In this document: positions 35,929 to 45,629 of the stretch, piece after piece
How the letters are laid out: every line of letters starts with the position of its first letter
How positions within the stretch are numbered: the stretch's first letter is position 1
NCBI GenBank assembly: GCA_016786765.1
Contig: JAEUUZ010000048.1
Coordinates: 82,538 to 146,537 of the forward strand
Reading direction: 5' to 3'
DNA length: 64,000 nucleotides
DNA from: Chitinophagales bacterium
GTDB taxonomy: Bacteria > Bacteroidota > Bacteroidia > Chitinophagales > LD1
Notes under the pieces: generated by a model
Database searches by the model: none
Told to the model about the DNA's origin: nothing
Seen by the model: the letters and a program-made list of their open reading frames with translations, nothing else
Position numbers and translations under genes: made by a program

Positions 35929-37056
35929 ATGAAAATAGTTATACTCGGCACCGCTCATCCACTGCGCGGTGGCCTTTCTGCTTATAACGAACGTATAGCT
36001 TACGAATTTCAATCGCAAGGCCATGTAGTGGTTATTTACACTTTTAGTTTACAGTATCCCGATTTTCTTTTTCCGGGCACAACACAATTCAGCGATCAGC
36101 CCGCACCAAAAGACTTAAACATTAAAGTGGCGGTGAATAGCGTCAATCCATTTAACTGGTGGAAAGTGGGACGAGAAATAAAAGCATTGAATGCCGATTT
36201 ATTAATTGTGAAGTTTTGGTTGCCTTTTATGGCCCCTTGTTTAGGCACAATTTGTAAATTGGTAAGAAGCAATAACAAAACGAAGGTTATTTCCATTATA
36301 GACAATATCATTCCACATGAGAAACGCATTGGTGATTTCCAATTCGCGAAATATTTCGTAAATAATGTGGATGGATTTATTGCACAATCGAAATCTGTTT
36401 TAAACGATTTGAATTTGTTTGATGCTACCAAACCAAAACGATTTTCACCGCATCCTCTCTACGATAATTTTGGAGCAGCGATACCGAAGGAAGAGGCTAA
36501 AGCTAAATTAGGTTTAGATTCCAATAAGCACTACTTACTATTTTTTGGTTTTATTCGCGATTATAAAGGCTTAGACATTTTATTGAAAGCTATATCCGAT
36601 AAGCGTTTCAAAGATCAGAATATCAACGTAATTGTAGCCGGAGAGTTTTATAACAATGCGGAACAATATCATCAGCTAATTGAAGAATTGAAAATTGCAG
36701 ACTTGGTAACACTGCGTACTGATTTTATTCCGGATGATATGGTGCGTTATTATTTCTGTGCATCGGATATTGTGGTTCAGCCTTATAAACACGCTACACA
36801 AAGCGGAGTAACGCAAATTTGCTATCATTTTAATCGTCCGATGATTGTAACCAATGTTGGTGGACTTCCCGAAATTGTACCTAACGATGTCGTAGGCTTT
36901 GTGGTGGAACCTGAACCTACACTAATAGCAGATGCTATTTTGAAATTTTACGCAGAACAGAAGGGAGAAATCTTCGCTAGCAACATCAACATCGAAAAAG
37001 AGAAATACAGTTGGAATGCCATGCTAAAAAGCATATACGAAGTGGCAGGATTGTAG
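35929..37056 (+). CDS. Family 4 glycosyltransferase
   Basis: 375 residues, GT-B fold. N-terminal Gly-rich loop HPLRGGLSAYNERIA, a central linker, and the C-terminal donor-binding half with LLFFGFIRDYKGLD and the ExxE-like VVQPYKHATQSGVTQ. Retaining sugar transferase, cytoplasmic, acting on surface polysaccharide or glycolipid precursors. The heptose-kinase-like gene is 53 bases downstream, suggesting a shared glycan pathway. Confidence 0.87.
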   Translation: MKIVILGTAHPLRGGLSAYNERIAYEFQSQGHVVVIYTFSLQYPDFLFPGTTQFSDQPAPKDLNIKVAVNSVNPFNWWKVGREIKALNADLLIVKFWLPFMAPCLGTICKLVRSNNKTKVISIIDNIIPHEKRIGDFQFAKYFVNNVDGFIAQSKSVLNDLNLFDATKPKRFSPHPLYDNFGAAIPKEEAKAKLGLDSNKHYLLFFGFIRDYKGLDILLKAISDKRFKDQNINVIVAGEFYNNAEQYHQLIEELKIADLVTLRTDFIPDDMVRYYFCASDIVVQPYKHATQSGVTQICYHFNRPMIVTNVGGLPEIVPNDVVGFVVEPEPTLIADAILKFYAEQKGEIFASNINIEKEKYSWNAMLKSIYEVAGL

Positions 37057-37109
37057 GATTAAAAATTTAAGTTTGGACTTGTTATTTGTAAAGACATTGA
37101 AATTAAGTT

Positions 37110-38132
37110 ATGATAATACGAAGTAAAGCCCCTTTACGATTAGGATTAGCCGGAGGAGGTACCGATGTGAGTCCGTATTCGGATACCTTTGGCGGAGCTA
37201 TATTGAATGCAACTATAGGCATGTACGCATATGCCACCATTAAACCAACCGATAACGGTAAGGTCGTTTTTCATGCCGTTGACAAAGGAGAACGCTTCGA
37301 ATACCCGGCTACTACTACCCTCTCGATGGATGGCAACTTAGATTTATTAAAAGGAATCTATAATAGAATAGTACAAGACTTTGCCATTACACCGCTTTCG
37401 TTTGAACTTACTACTTTTGTGGATGCCCCTCCGGGTTCGGGTCTAGGGTCTTCATCAACCTTAGTGGTGGCGGTAATTGGAGCATTTGTGGAATGGTTGA
37501 AACTGCCATTAGGTGAATATGATATTGCCCATTTAGCCTTTACCATCGAACGAATCGATTTAGCTATGGCCGGTGGAAAACAAGACCAATATGCAGCCAC
37601 CTTTGGCGGTGTGAACTTTATGGAGTTTTCTGCAAATGATAAGGTAATTGTAAATCCGTTGCGCATTAAAGAACGTCATTTACACGAGTTGGAAAACAAC
37701 TTAATTCTTTTCTTTACGGAAACATCGCGCGTTTCGAGCGATATTATTGAGAAGCAGCGCGCCAATGTAACTAACAAAGACGTCAATTCTATTGATGCGA
37801 TGCACAATCTGAAAGAGCAAGCGCAAATGATGAAAGAAGCGTTGTTGCGTGGAGAAGTAGACAGAATTGGCGAAATTTTGAACTACGGTTGGTTGCACAA
37901 GAAGAATATGGCTGCAGGTATCAGCAATTCGTTTATCGATAATATTTACGACCAAGCGATTGCAGCAGGTGCAACAGGCGGAAAAATAAGTGGTGCAGGT
38001 GGAGGTGGTTTTATGATTTTCTATGCCCCTGAAAACAATAAATACAAGGTAATTGAAGCGCTGAATCAATTGGGTGGACGAGTAATGCGCTATACCTTCT
38101 CACAGATAGGGATGACCAGCTGGACCGTATAA
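37110..38132 (+). CDS. hddA: GHMP kinase, D-glycero-D-manno-heptose 7-phosphate kinase type
   Basis: 340 residues. Starts with SKAPLRLGLAGGGTDVSPY, which is specific to the HddA/FKP-like GHMP kinases. ATP-binding PPGSGLGSSSTL and the third motif GKISGAGGGGFM follow. HddA phosphorylates heptose 7-phosphate at C1 for GDP-heptose synthesis; other members act on related sugars, so the substrate is inferred. It lies between the GT4 gene and a GNAT gene. The rest of the heptose pathway is not in the window. Confidence 0.82.
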   Translation: MIIRSKAPLRLGLAGGGTDVSPYSDTFGGAILNATIGMYAYATIKPTDNGKVVFHAVDKGERFEYPATTTLSMDGNLDLLKGIYNRIVQDFAITPLSFELTTFVDAPPGSGLGSSSTLVVAVIGAFVEWLKLPLGEYDIAHLAFTIERIDLAMAGGKQDQYAATFGGVNFMEFSANDKVIVNPLRIKERHLHELENNLILFFTETSRVSSDIIEKQRANVTNKDVNSIDAMHNLKEQAQMMKEALLRGEVDRIGEILNYGWLHKKNMAAGISNSFIDNIYDQAIAAGATGGKISGAGGGGFMIFYAPENNKYKVIEALNQLGGRVMRYTFSQIGMTSWTV

Positions 38133-38147
38133 GCTCAATACAGATAA

Positions 38148-38738
38148 ATGTTCAATTGCCAACAAGATTATAGTTTAGAAAATGACGTGGTTTTACTTCG
38201 TCCGCTTTGCGAAAATGATTACGAGCATTTAGTAATATTTTCCATTAACGAACCGGAGTTGTGGTTTTATTCTCTTGTTCCTGCCGATTCAGAAGCAAAC
38301 CTCAAAACATATATACATTCCGCTTTAAACGGCAGAAAAGAAGGCAAAGAATATCCTTTTATTGTTTTCGATAAACGAACCGGGAAGTATGCCGGATCCA
38401 CCCGCTTTTACGATATTCAACTCCATCACAAAACACTTCAATTAGGCTATACGTGGTATGGAAAGGTTTTTCAAGGTACAGGCCTTAATAAGAATGCAAA
38501 ATTCCTATTGTTACAATTTGCCTTTGAAACTATTGGTGTTGAACGTGTTGAATTGAGAGCCGATCACAATAATAAAAGAAGTATTAATGCCATGAAAGCC
38601 ATAGGCTGTATTGAAGAAGGAGTCTTGCGAAGTAATTGTGTGGCAGCTTCCGGTATTCGGAGAGATAGTATTGTTTTGAGTATATTGAGCCATGAATGGT
38701 TCGATACCGTTAAAACACAATTGCAAAAACAACTTTAA
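38148..38738 (+). CDS. GNAT acetyltransferase (RimJ/RimL type)
   Basis: 196 residues with the GNAT fold: LLRPLCENDYEHLV start, acetyl-CoA binding region GKVFQGTGLNKNAK, and VELRADHNNKRSINAMKAIG near the C-terminal third, typical for Rim-like N-acetyltransferases. It follows the GHMP kinase by 15 bases and precedes the MBL gene by 9. Substrate unknown; an amino-sugar or protein N-terminus would fit. Confidence 0.85.
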   Translation: MFNCQQDYSLENDVVLLRPLCENDYEHLVIFSINEPELWFYSLVPADSEANLKTYIHSALNGRKEGKEYPFIVFDKRTGKYAGSTRFYDIQLHHKTLQLGYTWYGKVFQGTGLNKNAKFLLLQFAFETIGVERVELRADHNNKRSINAMKAIGCIEEGVLRSNCVAASGIRRDSIVLSILSHEWFDTVKTQLQKQL

Positions 38739-38747
38739 TTTCTAGCT

Positions 38748-39539
38748 ATGGCTAACGATGTTTTCATTACACATATCGATACGGCTTGTGTATTACTAGA
38801 AATTAATGGATTCAAAATTCTGACTGACCCAACATTAGATAATGCGGGCCATCTATACCACCATGGCTTTGGCGCCATGTCACGTAAAACGGATAATCCA
38901 GCTATTGCCCAAGACGCTTTAAAAAACATAGATTTAATTCTGTTGAGCCACCATCAACACAAAGACAATTTTGATTATCAAGGAAAGGCGTTTTCTAAGC
39001 AAGTTTCAACAATCGTTTCTACTGTTCCTGCTAGTAAAGCTATACCAGGCATCGTTGGATTAAAAGAATGGGAAGCAACTTCCATCAACACACCCAAAAT
39101 CAACAACCTAAAAATTACAGCTACTCCGGCACAACACCATCCGTGGTGGTTACCGGAGTTCTTCTCGGGCAAAGTAATTGGCTTTATTATTGAATTTGAT
39201 GGACAAGAAAACGGTGCAATTTATATATCAGGAGATACCGTTTATTTTAAAGGTATTGATGAAGTAGCCCAACGCTTTAAAGTAGACATTGGTATTTTCC
39301 ATGTTGGCAGCGCACAGTTTCGCTATTTATCGGGGTTTGGACAATATACTATGGACAGTAAAGATTTACTTAAAGCTGTTGACGTAATACAACCCAATAC
39401 AATCGTTCCTATACATTACAAAGGATGGACGCACTTTAAAGAAACAACAACTGCATTAACCAATGCCATTTCAGCCAATTCAACAGTAAAGAATAAAACG
39501 AAATTCCTTACTTCAGGAGTGCGGACAAAACTTCGATAA
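38748..39539 (+). CDS. MBL-fold metal-dependent hydrolase (UlaG-like)
   Basis: 263 residues. Metallo-beta-lactamase fold with the first metal motif as SHHQHKDN (the usual His-x-His-x-Asp-His ends in Asn here), ATPAQHHPWW, ISGDTVYF and PIHYKGWTH. Enough ligands remain for at least one metal. Similar to the UlaG/UPF0173 branch, whose members hydrolyse lactones, phosphoesters or N-acyl lipids. Last gene of the long plus-strand run; convergent with the M48 protease one base later. Confidence 0.85.
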   Translation: MANDVFITHIDTACVLLEINGFKILTDPTLDNAGHLYHHGFGAMSRKTDNPAIAQDALKNIDLILLSHHQHKDNFDYQGKAFSKQVSTIVSTVPASKAIPGIVGLKEWEATSINTPKINNLKITATPAQHHPWWLPEFFSGKVIGFIIEFDGQENGAIYISGDTVYFKGIDEVAQRFKVDIGIFHVGSAQFRYLSGFGQYTMDSKDLLKAVDVIQPNTIVPIHYKGWTHFKETTTALTNAISANSTVKNKTKFLTSGVRTKLR

Positions 39540-39540
39540 A

Positions 39541-40605
39541 CTATTTAAGTACAACAAACAACGAATCAAGTTGTGCTATATTTTGAGGAGTAAACGTTAA
39601 CTGTTTGATTTCCCTTTTCACATCTGCAATTCGCGCATCAGTCAATGGATGTGTGCTCAAAAACTGAGGAACAGTAGTTGTTTCAGCTGCCTTTAACTGC
39701 TTTAACAGCAATACCATTCCTTCCGGATCAACACCTCTTTTCACCAACAACTTCACTCCTTCTCGATCAGCTTCTTGCTCAAAGGCTCTGGAATACGACA
39801 TGTTCAACAACTCATTCGCATTAAGCACAATTAAGGAAGCAATACCCGACACATCTCCCACTAATAGCGAAAGTAAACCATAGGTTCCTGACATTTGAAT
39901 CAATGTTCGCGTGCTGTGATGTTTATGAATGTGCGAAAATTCGTGAGCCAACAATCCGGCTAGCTCACTGCTGCTTTTCATTGTTCGAATAATACTATCA
40001 TAGACTACTATATGTCCACCAGGCATTGCAAAAGCATTGAGATCATTGCTTTTTACCACATGTACTCGAATTGGGTAACGACTTTCAAACCGAAGCGAGT
40101 CAAAAAACTGTTGCGCAATTTTGCTTTTCTCTTCGTTGAACGTAAACTCGTTTTTTGTTTGTTCGAAGAGTTTATCTCCTATTTGTACTTCAGTTTCAAC
40201 GGGCAAACTATCGGCAATTTTTTCAATCAGCTTAGGTGCAAGAAAATAAAGTGAAACTGCAGCAATCGATACCAAGAGAACCACTCCAATAACAATTCCG
40301 GCAATCCATTTCATCCATCGATTGGAAGTGTGAATGACATGCTTATACGCTTGCATTGATGATAGTTCATCCAGAATTGCCTTATCCTCAAATTTCAAAT
40401 AGGAAAGTGTGTCCACTTGATTGTATTTCAGATAAATCGGAACTGTTGTATCCTCCAAAGGTAAAATCCGCTTGACGTCCCAACGGATTACACCGGCACT
40501 TTGTTGCAGTAATCGAATTTCCAATTCATTCGTCCAAGGGCTTACTTGAACCGGTTGTCCCTCTCTATCTTGAGGCGTAAAAAAAGTGGCTGAAAATGAA
40601 CGCAT
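39541..40605 (-). CDS. M48-family membrane metalloprotease
   Basis: 354 residues. Zinc motif HEFSHIHKHH and the downstream Glu in the EQEADREGVKLL element give the HExxH...E zinc site of M48. One membrane helix near 109-133 follows an N-terminal soluble domain of about 105 residues. The peptidase domain then extends to the C-terminus (THPLTDARIADV). Related to the HtpX/Oma1/BepA group that degrades misfolded envelope proteins. The unknown gene upstream ends 2 bases before this start. Confidence 0.88.
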   Translation of the reverse strand: MRSFSATFFTPQDREGQPVQVSPWTNELEIRLLQQSAGVIRWDVKRILPLEDTTVPIYLKYNQVDTLSYLKFEDKAILDELSSMQAYKHVIHTSNRWMKWIAGIVIGVVLLVSIAAVSLYFLAPKLIEKIADSLPVETEVQIGDKLFEQTKNEFTFNEEKSKIAQQFFDSLRFESRYPIRVHVVKSNDLNAFAMPGGHIVVYDSIIRTMKSSSELAGLLAHEFSHIHKHHSTRTLIQMSGTYGLLSLLVGDVSGIASLIVLNANELLNMSYSRAFEQEADREGVKLLVKRGVDPEGMVLLLKQLKAAETTTVPQFLSTHPLTDARIADVKREIKQLTFTPQNIAQLDSLFVVLK

Positions 40606-40607
40606 AA

Positions 40608-41459
40608 CTATGCTCCAAACAATTCTTCACAATGAATTTGCGACACATACCAAAGCATATCGTCCTTCTCTTTCACTAAATGGAAATCCACTTTAGTTTC
40701 GTGCTTCTTGTAACGATTTCCTTTATGGGCTTGTGTTTTGTATTCTACATTTACTGAAACCAATGCTGCATTTCGCTCCTGACTAAATTTGAATTTCACA
40801 TAATCTTCTTCCAACAACTCCATTTTATTGAATCCGGCTTTGAATTCTTCGATCTTTTCAATTAAATCTTCAGGTTCCATCATCAACCCTAGGCTATCTT
40901 TAAAATCAGATGCAAATACATCGGTAATAAACGAAAACCGATCATCGTAAATAAAAGTAATAATATCGCTGCACAACATCTTAACATCAGCTTCATCGTT
41001 CGGGTAATGCTCTTCGTAAATGATGTTCATCACCACGTTAGGCGCTTTTATCAGTTGAACTTCCGACTTGAACACATCTTCAGTAATAAAGCGATACATC
41101 TCTCGATCGCTAATGCCGGCAATGCTGAACACTGAAATCTTTTTCCGATGCAGCATTTTCATGAACTTACTTAAGCCGCGTTTAATTTCACGCTCACTCA
41201 AATCGTTAACATGGTTGTATTCCGGACGACCTAACAAATCATATATTACAGTAGGCTTGGCCTCTACTTGCTTGCGGTGAAAACGCTGTATTTGTTTAAG
41301 GAAAGCATTTTCAATGTCGGAAGGGATTTGACTGTCGCCAAAAAACTCGCCTCCAAACTCCGCCATCAAACTCATTTTCAGAAATTCATTTTCGTTTTGA
41401 ATCTCCTCCGCTGATTTTGTTCTCTTCTTTTTTGGTAAATCTCCCCTCTTTTTATTCAT
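40608..41459 (-). CDS. Cytoplasmic protein of unknown function
   Basis: 283 residues, very Lys-rich at the N-terminus (MNKKRGDLPKKKRTKS), then mixed helix and strand, with a C-terminal domain (about 195-283) of alternating charged strands (VNVEYKTQAHK; KVDFHLVKEKDD) that might be an NTF2-like fold. No membrane segment. No family recognised. It lies 2 bases upstream of the M48 gene and is certainly co-transcribed. Confidence 0.7.
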   Translation of the reverse strand: MNKKRGDLPKKKRTKSAEEIQNENEFLKMSLMAEFGGEFFGDSQIPSDIENAFLKQIQRFHRKQVEAKPTVIYDLLGRPEYNHVNDLSEREIKRGLSKFMKMLHRKKISVFSIAGISDREMYRFITEDVFKSEVQLIKAPNVVMNIIYEEHYPNDEADVKMLCSDIITFIYDDRFSFITDVFASDFKDSLGLMMEPEDLIEKIEEFKAGFNKMELLEEDYVKFKFSQERNAALVSVNVEYKTQAHKGNRYKKHETKVDFHLVKEKDDMLWYVSQIHCEELFGA

Positions 41460-41507
41460 TATCGATATTTTTTATTCAACTTTGACTAGCGCTTATTCCT
41501 TTTATTA

Positions 41508-42527
41508 ATGACAAATGTACGGAACATCATGAAAACTACTTTCGCGAAAAATCCTTTTACCATTTTTTATATTGTTTTTGGCTACATCATCGTCTTTTCT
41601 GTGTGGTGGGCTTTTCTGTTATATCAAAAAAACGAAACCGCATTTAAGGAAAGAGTAGAAATCAACGCTATCTATTTTCAATCAAATAATCCTTCTGTAA
41701 CTTACATAAATTCTCCCGAATATCATCAGTTAAAAGAGAAATATTCCCGACAAAAAACAATGATTCTGCTCGAAGGTACTGTTTTTATAGTGCTCTTAAT
41801 CATAGGATTACTGGTGGTACGCAGAATTTTGGTGAAAGAGATGCAAGTTACTGAATTGCAGAAAAACTTCTTGTTGTCGGTCTCCCACGAATTGAAATCA
41901 CCACTGGCATCCATTAAACTCAATCTTCAAACCTTGAATCAACGGCAGGTAGAGAAAACCATTTCCGACAAGTTGATGAATAACAGTATTTTGGATATTG
42001 CACGTTTGGAATCGCTCATCGACAATATTCTCTTCGCCTCTAAAATGGAAGCAACAAATAGTTTTATGTCGAAGGAACTGATTAATATCTCCGAAGTAAC
42101 GGAAATGTTAGTCAAAAAACTTCAAGTGAATCCGAAGCAAATCAACATTTCCGGCCAAATAGAACAAAACGTTTATTTAGAAACCGATCCAACTACATTC
42201 ATCTCTGCCATTAATAACCTTTTGGAAAACGCCATCAAATATTCACCGGAAAAAACAGCCATCACGCTTGGACTTCAACACACAGGCAATGCCATTTCGA
42301 TAAAAGTTGCCGACCAAGGCTATGGCATTGCAGAAGATGAACGTGAACGCATCTTCGATAAATTTTATCGGGTAGGTTCAGAAAATACTCGTAAAAGTAA
42401 AGGAACAGGTTTAGGTTTGTACATCGTCAAACGCTTTGTTGATGAGCATCAGGGAAGTATAAACATCCAACACAACCTGCCGCAGGGAAGTATTTTTACC
42501 TTGTTGATTCCTGTTGAGGGCGATTGA
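41508..42527 (+). CDS. Orphan membrane sensor histidine kinase
   Basis: 339 residues; ATG 41529 (MKTTFAKNPF) is an equally good start. Two membrane helices (about 25-45 and 80-103) enclose a short periplasmic loop of about 40 residues. The dimerisation box has the phospho-acceptor His in SVSHELKSPLASIK. The N box INNLLENAIKYS, DQGYGIAEDE, FDKFYRV and GTGLGLYIV follow, a complete HATPase. No response regulator is adjacent, so the partner is elsewhere. Acetyl-CoA synthetase follows by 24 bases. Confidence 0.9.
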   Translation: MTNVRNIMKTTFAKNPFTIFYIVFGYIIVFSVWWAFLLYQKNETAFKERVEINAIYFQSNNPSVTYINSPEYHQLKEKYSRQKTMILLEGTVFIVLLIIGLLVVRRILVKEMQVTELQKNFLLSVSHELKSPLASIKLNLQTLNQRQVEKTISDKLMNNSILDIARLESLIDNILFASKMEATNSFMSKELINISEVTEMLVKKLQVNPKQINISGQIEQNVYLETDPTTFISAINNLLENAIKYSPEKTAITLGLQHTGNAISIKVADQGYGIAEDERERIFDKFYRVGSENTRKSKGTGLGLYIVKRFVDEHQGSINIQHNLPQGSIFTLLIPVEGD

Positions 42528-42551
42528 TAAAAATTTAAAACCACACCAAGC

Positions 42552-44501
42552 ATGTCGTATCCATATCAAATCAAAACATTAGAAGATTATCACAAAACCT
42601 ATGCAGAAAGTATTTCCAATCCCAAACAATTTTGGTTTGACATCGCACAACATTTCCAGTGGAAAAAGGCACCTACATCCGTTGAAGATTCATTGAACTG
42701 GAATTTCAAAGACCCCAAAGTAGAATGGTTCAAAGGCTCTACCTTAAACATCACCGAAAACTGTTTAGATCGTCATTTAGAAAAGAACACAAACACTCCG
42801 GCCTTGATTTGGGAACCGAATGATCCGGAAGAGCACTACAGAATACTTACCTACAAAGAGCTTCATTTTAAGGTGATGCAATTCGCCAATGTATTGAAGA
42901 ATAATGGCGTGAAGAAAGGCGACCGAGTATGTATCTATATGGGTATGATTCCTGAGTTGGCTATCGCTGTTTTAGCCTGTGCTCGAATTGGCGCCATTCA
43001 CAGTGTTATCTTTGGCGGTTTCAGTGCACAAAGTATTGCCGATCGTTTGATTGACGCGAATGCAGAGTTTATCATTACCCAAGACGGAGCACACAGAGGC
43101 AATAAAGAAGTACCGTTGAAAAATGTAATTGACGATGCTTTGTTGCAATGCCGATTCGTGAAACGTGTAATTGTCCTCACCCATAACCGTATGCCGGTGA
43201 GTATGATTAAAGGCCGCGATACCTGGTGGGAAAACGAAATCAAAAAAGTAGAAACCCAAGGGAATCCATACTGCGAAGCAGAAGAAATGGATGCCGAAGA
43301 TCCTTTATTCATCCTATATACCAGCGGAAGTACAGGTAAACCCAAAGGCGTGGTGCATACATGCGGTGGCTATATGATTTACGCGAACTACACGTTTGTG
43401 AATGTATTCCAATATCAACCGGGGGAAGTCCATTTCTGTACGGCCGATATTGGTTGGATTACAGGACATAGCTACATTGTATATGGTCCGTTAAGCGCAG
43501 GCGCAACCTCATTAATGTTTGAAGGCATTCCTACATGGCCCGATGCAGGTAGGTTCTGGGAGATTGTCGATAAATTTAAAGTGAATATTTTATACACTGC
43601 CCCAACAGCTCTGCGCTCATTAATTGCCTTTGGCGATGGACCATTGGAAGGAAGAAGCCTAGATTCGTTGCGTGTTTTAGGTACTGTGGGCGAGCCTATT
43701 AACGAAGAAGCCTGGAACTGGTACTTCGATAAAATTGGAAAGAAAAGATGTCCGATTGTAGACACCTGGTGGCAAACCGAAACTGGCGCTTGTCTAATAT
43801 CAAACATTGCAGGTGTTACACCGCACAAAGCAGCACATGCTACATTCCCATTACCGGGCGTACAAGTTTTGTTTGTGGATGAAAACGGTATACCCATTGA
43901 AGGCAGCGATTCCACAAAAGGCTTACCAACTGAAACCGTTTCCGGAAACTTATGCTTGAAACACCCATGGCCGGGCATTTTGCGCACCACCTACAATGAT
44001 CATGAGCGATGCAGACAAACTTATTTTTCGACTTATGAAGATTTGTATTTCACCGGTGACGGATGCTCACGCGACAAAGACGGCAATTACCGCATTACAG
44101 GCCGCGTAGACGATGTGTTGAATGTAAGCGGACATCGCATTGGAACTGCAGAAGTAGAGAACGCCATCAACATGTATGTAGATGTGGTGGAAAGCGCTGT
44201 AGTAGGCTATCCCCACGATATTAAAGGTCAGGGTATTTATGCCTATGTGATTTTGAGTAACGATGTAACCGATGAAACGCTTACCAAACAAGATATTCTG
44301 CAAACCGTAACCCGCATCATTGGCGCTATTGCGAAACCCGATAAAATTCAGTTTGTGAAAGGTTTACCGAAAACCAGAAGCGGTAAAATTATGCGTAGAA
44401 TTTTGCGCAAAATAGCCGAAGGCGAAACATCGAATTTAGGCGACACATCTACCCTACTCGACCCGGGTGTAGTAGATGAAATTGTGGCCGGTAAAGTATA
44501 G
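42552..44501 (+). CDS. acs: Acetyl-CoA synthetase
   Basis: Acetate + ATP + CoA to acetyl-CoA. 649 residues with ACS motifs: YTSGSTGKPKGV P-loop, the acetate pocket region GWITGHSY, DTWWQTETG, YFTGDGCSRD, and the C-terminal lysine in KTRSGKIMRRI, which is the site of regulatory acetylation in the family. Full length. It may be co-transcribed with the histidine kinase upstream. Its 3' side borders the first copy of the dispersed repeat. Confidence 0.96.
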   Translation: MSYPYQIKTLEDYHKTYAESISNPKQFWFDIAQHFQWKKAPTSVEDSLNWNFKDPKVEWFKGSTLNITENCLDRHLEKNTNTPALIWEPNDPEEHYRILTYKELHFKVMQFANVLKNNGVKKGDRVCIYMGMIPELAIAVLACARIGAIHSVIFGGFSAQSIADRLIDANAEFIITQDGAHRGNKEVPLKNVIDDALLQCRFVKRVIVLTHNRMPVSMIKGRDTWWENEIKKVETQGNPYCEAEEMDAEDPLFILYTSGSTGKPKGVVHTCGGYMIYANYTFVNVFQYQPGEVHFCTADIGWITGHSYIVYGPLSAGATSLMFEGIPTWPDAGRFWEIVDKFKVNILYTAPTALRSLIAFGDGPLEGRSLDSLRVLGTVGEPINEEAWNWYFDKIGKKRCPIVDTWWQTETGACLISNIAGVTPHKAAHATFPLPGVQVLFVDENGIPIEGSDSTKGLPTETVSGNLCLKHPWPGILRTTYNDHERCRQTYFSTYEDLYFTGDGCSRDKDGNYRITGRVDDVLNVSGHRIGTAEVENAINMYVDVVESAVVGYPHDIKGQGIYAYVILSNDVTDETLTKQDILQTVTRIIGAIAKPDKIQFVKGLPKTRSGKIMRRILRKIAEGETSNLGDTSTLLDPGVVDEIVAGKV

Positions 44502-44540
44502 TTGTTTTTATGGTTCTTTCTACGCAAGAGATGAAACTTT

Positions 44541-44646
44541 GGGCGTGTCCTCCGTTGCACTTCGGTCAGGCTGCTACAGGGTGCGCTGCGCTCCCGTGCT
44601 CCACTGCGTTGCGCACCAAGCCTTTCGCATCCTTCACGTGGCATTG
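44541..44646 (+). repeat. Dispersed 106-bp repeat, copy 1
   Basis: Almost identical to copies at 50164-50269 and 52576-52680, all in the same orientation. Markedly more G+C than its surroundings. Inside, GGTGCGC and GCGCACC form inverted ends of a hairpin. It lies between the convergent acs and AraC genes. Not coding: short frames through it differ between copies. Confidence 0.85.
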
Positions 44647-44766
44647 CTGTGAAAATGAAAAGTTGAGGAAAATAGGATAAATGGTGGAAAACTAACGAAG
44701 GAATGTATACCTGTTTGGAGTGGTACGGTAATTAAACCTACCACCGGATTAAATGTTATCTGGTAA

Positions 44767-45357
44767 CTATTTCTTTATAGTCACCGTTTGTTCGCTTATC
44801 AAATGTTCAAGCGAAATACGTTTTCGTTTTTTGAGCGATTTGAAGAACATAGGCGATAAACCCGTAATCTTCTTAAACTGATTCGAGAAATGAGGCACAC
44901 TGCTGTAGTGCAACTTAAAACAAATCTCTTTTAAGCTAAGCTCGTTGTAGATGATTAATTCTTTAGCCCGCTCAATCTTGTTAATGATAATGAATTGCTG
45001 CAAAGTAGATCCCGTAACTTCCGAGAATAAATTCGAAAGGTAGTTGTAATCGCATTCCAGTTTTTTACTCAAGTACTCCGAGTATTTTTCTTCCGGTGGC
45101 TCATCCGAATAATGAATCATATCGATAATCGCATTCTTCACTTTTTCGATTTGAATGGATTTTTTATCCTCCATCAATTCATGCCCGTTCTTTAACAACG
45201 CAGCCCTAATTTTATCGAACTGCCGAATCGTAATTTTCTGTTGCACTTCTAATTCACCCAGCTCAATACTCGAAATTTTGATGCCCAGTTTTTCAAACTC
45301 TTGTTTCACCATTAACTTGCAACAGTGGCTTACCATGTACTTGATATATAACTTCAT
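44767..45357 (-). CDS. AraC-family transcription regulator
   Basis: 196 residues. The C-terminal half has two helix-turn-helix motifs (ERAKELIIYNELSLKEICF, HYSSVPHFSNQFKKITGLSP), the AraC DNA-binding domain. The short N-terminal part (MKLYIKYMVSHCCKLMV) is a compact domain, recalled from many short Bacteroidota AraC proteins, and is not a cupin. The Cys pair at 12-13 might bind a metal. It stands alone between two intergenic regions with repeats, so its target is not suggested by neighbours. Confidence 0.85.
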   Translation of the reverse strand: MKLYIKYMVSHCCKLMVKQEFEKLGIKISSIELGELEVQQKITIRQFDKIRAALLKNGHELMEDKKSIQIEKVKNAIIDMIHYSDEPPEEKYSEYLSKKLECDYNYLSNLFSEVTGSTLQQFIIINKIERAKELIIYNELSLKEICFKLHYSSVPHFSNQFKKITGLSPMFFKSLKKRKRISLEHLISEQTVTIKK

Positions 45358-45571
45358 GTTTGCTATTAATTTTGGGCGTCAAATATCACCAGAAGGAATG
45401 AAGATGTGTTACACAATTAAGGAGAATACTTACATCATTTCTGGAATCCCACGATTGACTAATTCGTATACAAAAAGTAGTGACTGTCATCTGTTACACT
45501 CCCCTACTAGGTAATAACAAAGACAATATAATTACGCTCCAATTGCTAGCAGCTTTGAGCTAATGGTTCAC

Positions 45572-45610
45572 CTCAACCTTCGCTAGCGCGGTCTTTCAAA
45601 CCGTGTTGAG
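45572..45610. repeat. Inverted repeat downstream of the DUF4919 gene
   Basis: CTCAAC (45572-45577) pairs with GTTGAG (45605-45610), and inside CGGT (45589-45592) with ACCG (45600-45603). It sits 20 bases past the stop of the minus-strand DUF4919 gene, with no T run on either strand. Apart from this hairpin, the 272-base gap 45358-45629 shows nothing. Confidence 0.45.
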
Positions 45611-45629
45611 TTCGAAATTCTTGTACGGC

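Noticed and set aside
44348..44644. Minus-strand frame across repeat copy 1
   Set aside because: Arg/Ser-rich translation of the GC-rich repeat; the other copies do not preserve the frame.
45155..45514. 119-residue plus-strand frame over the AraC start
   Set aside because: Antisense to a well-supported regulator; composition unlike its neighbours.
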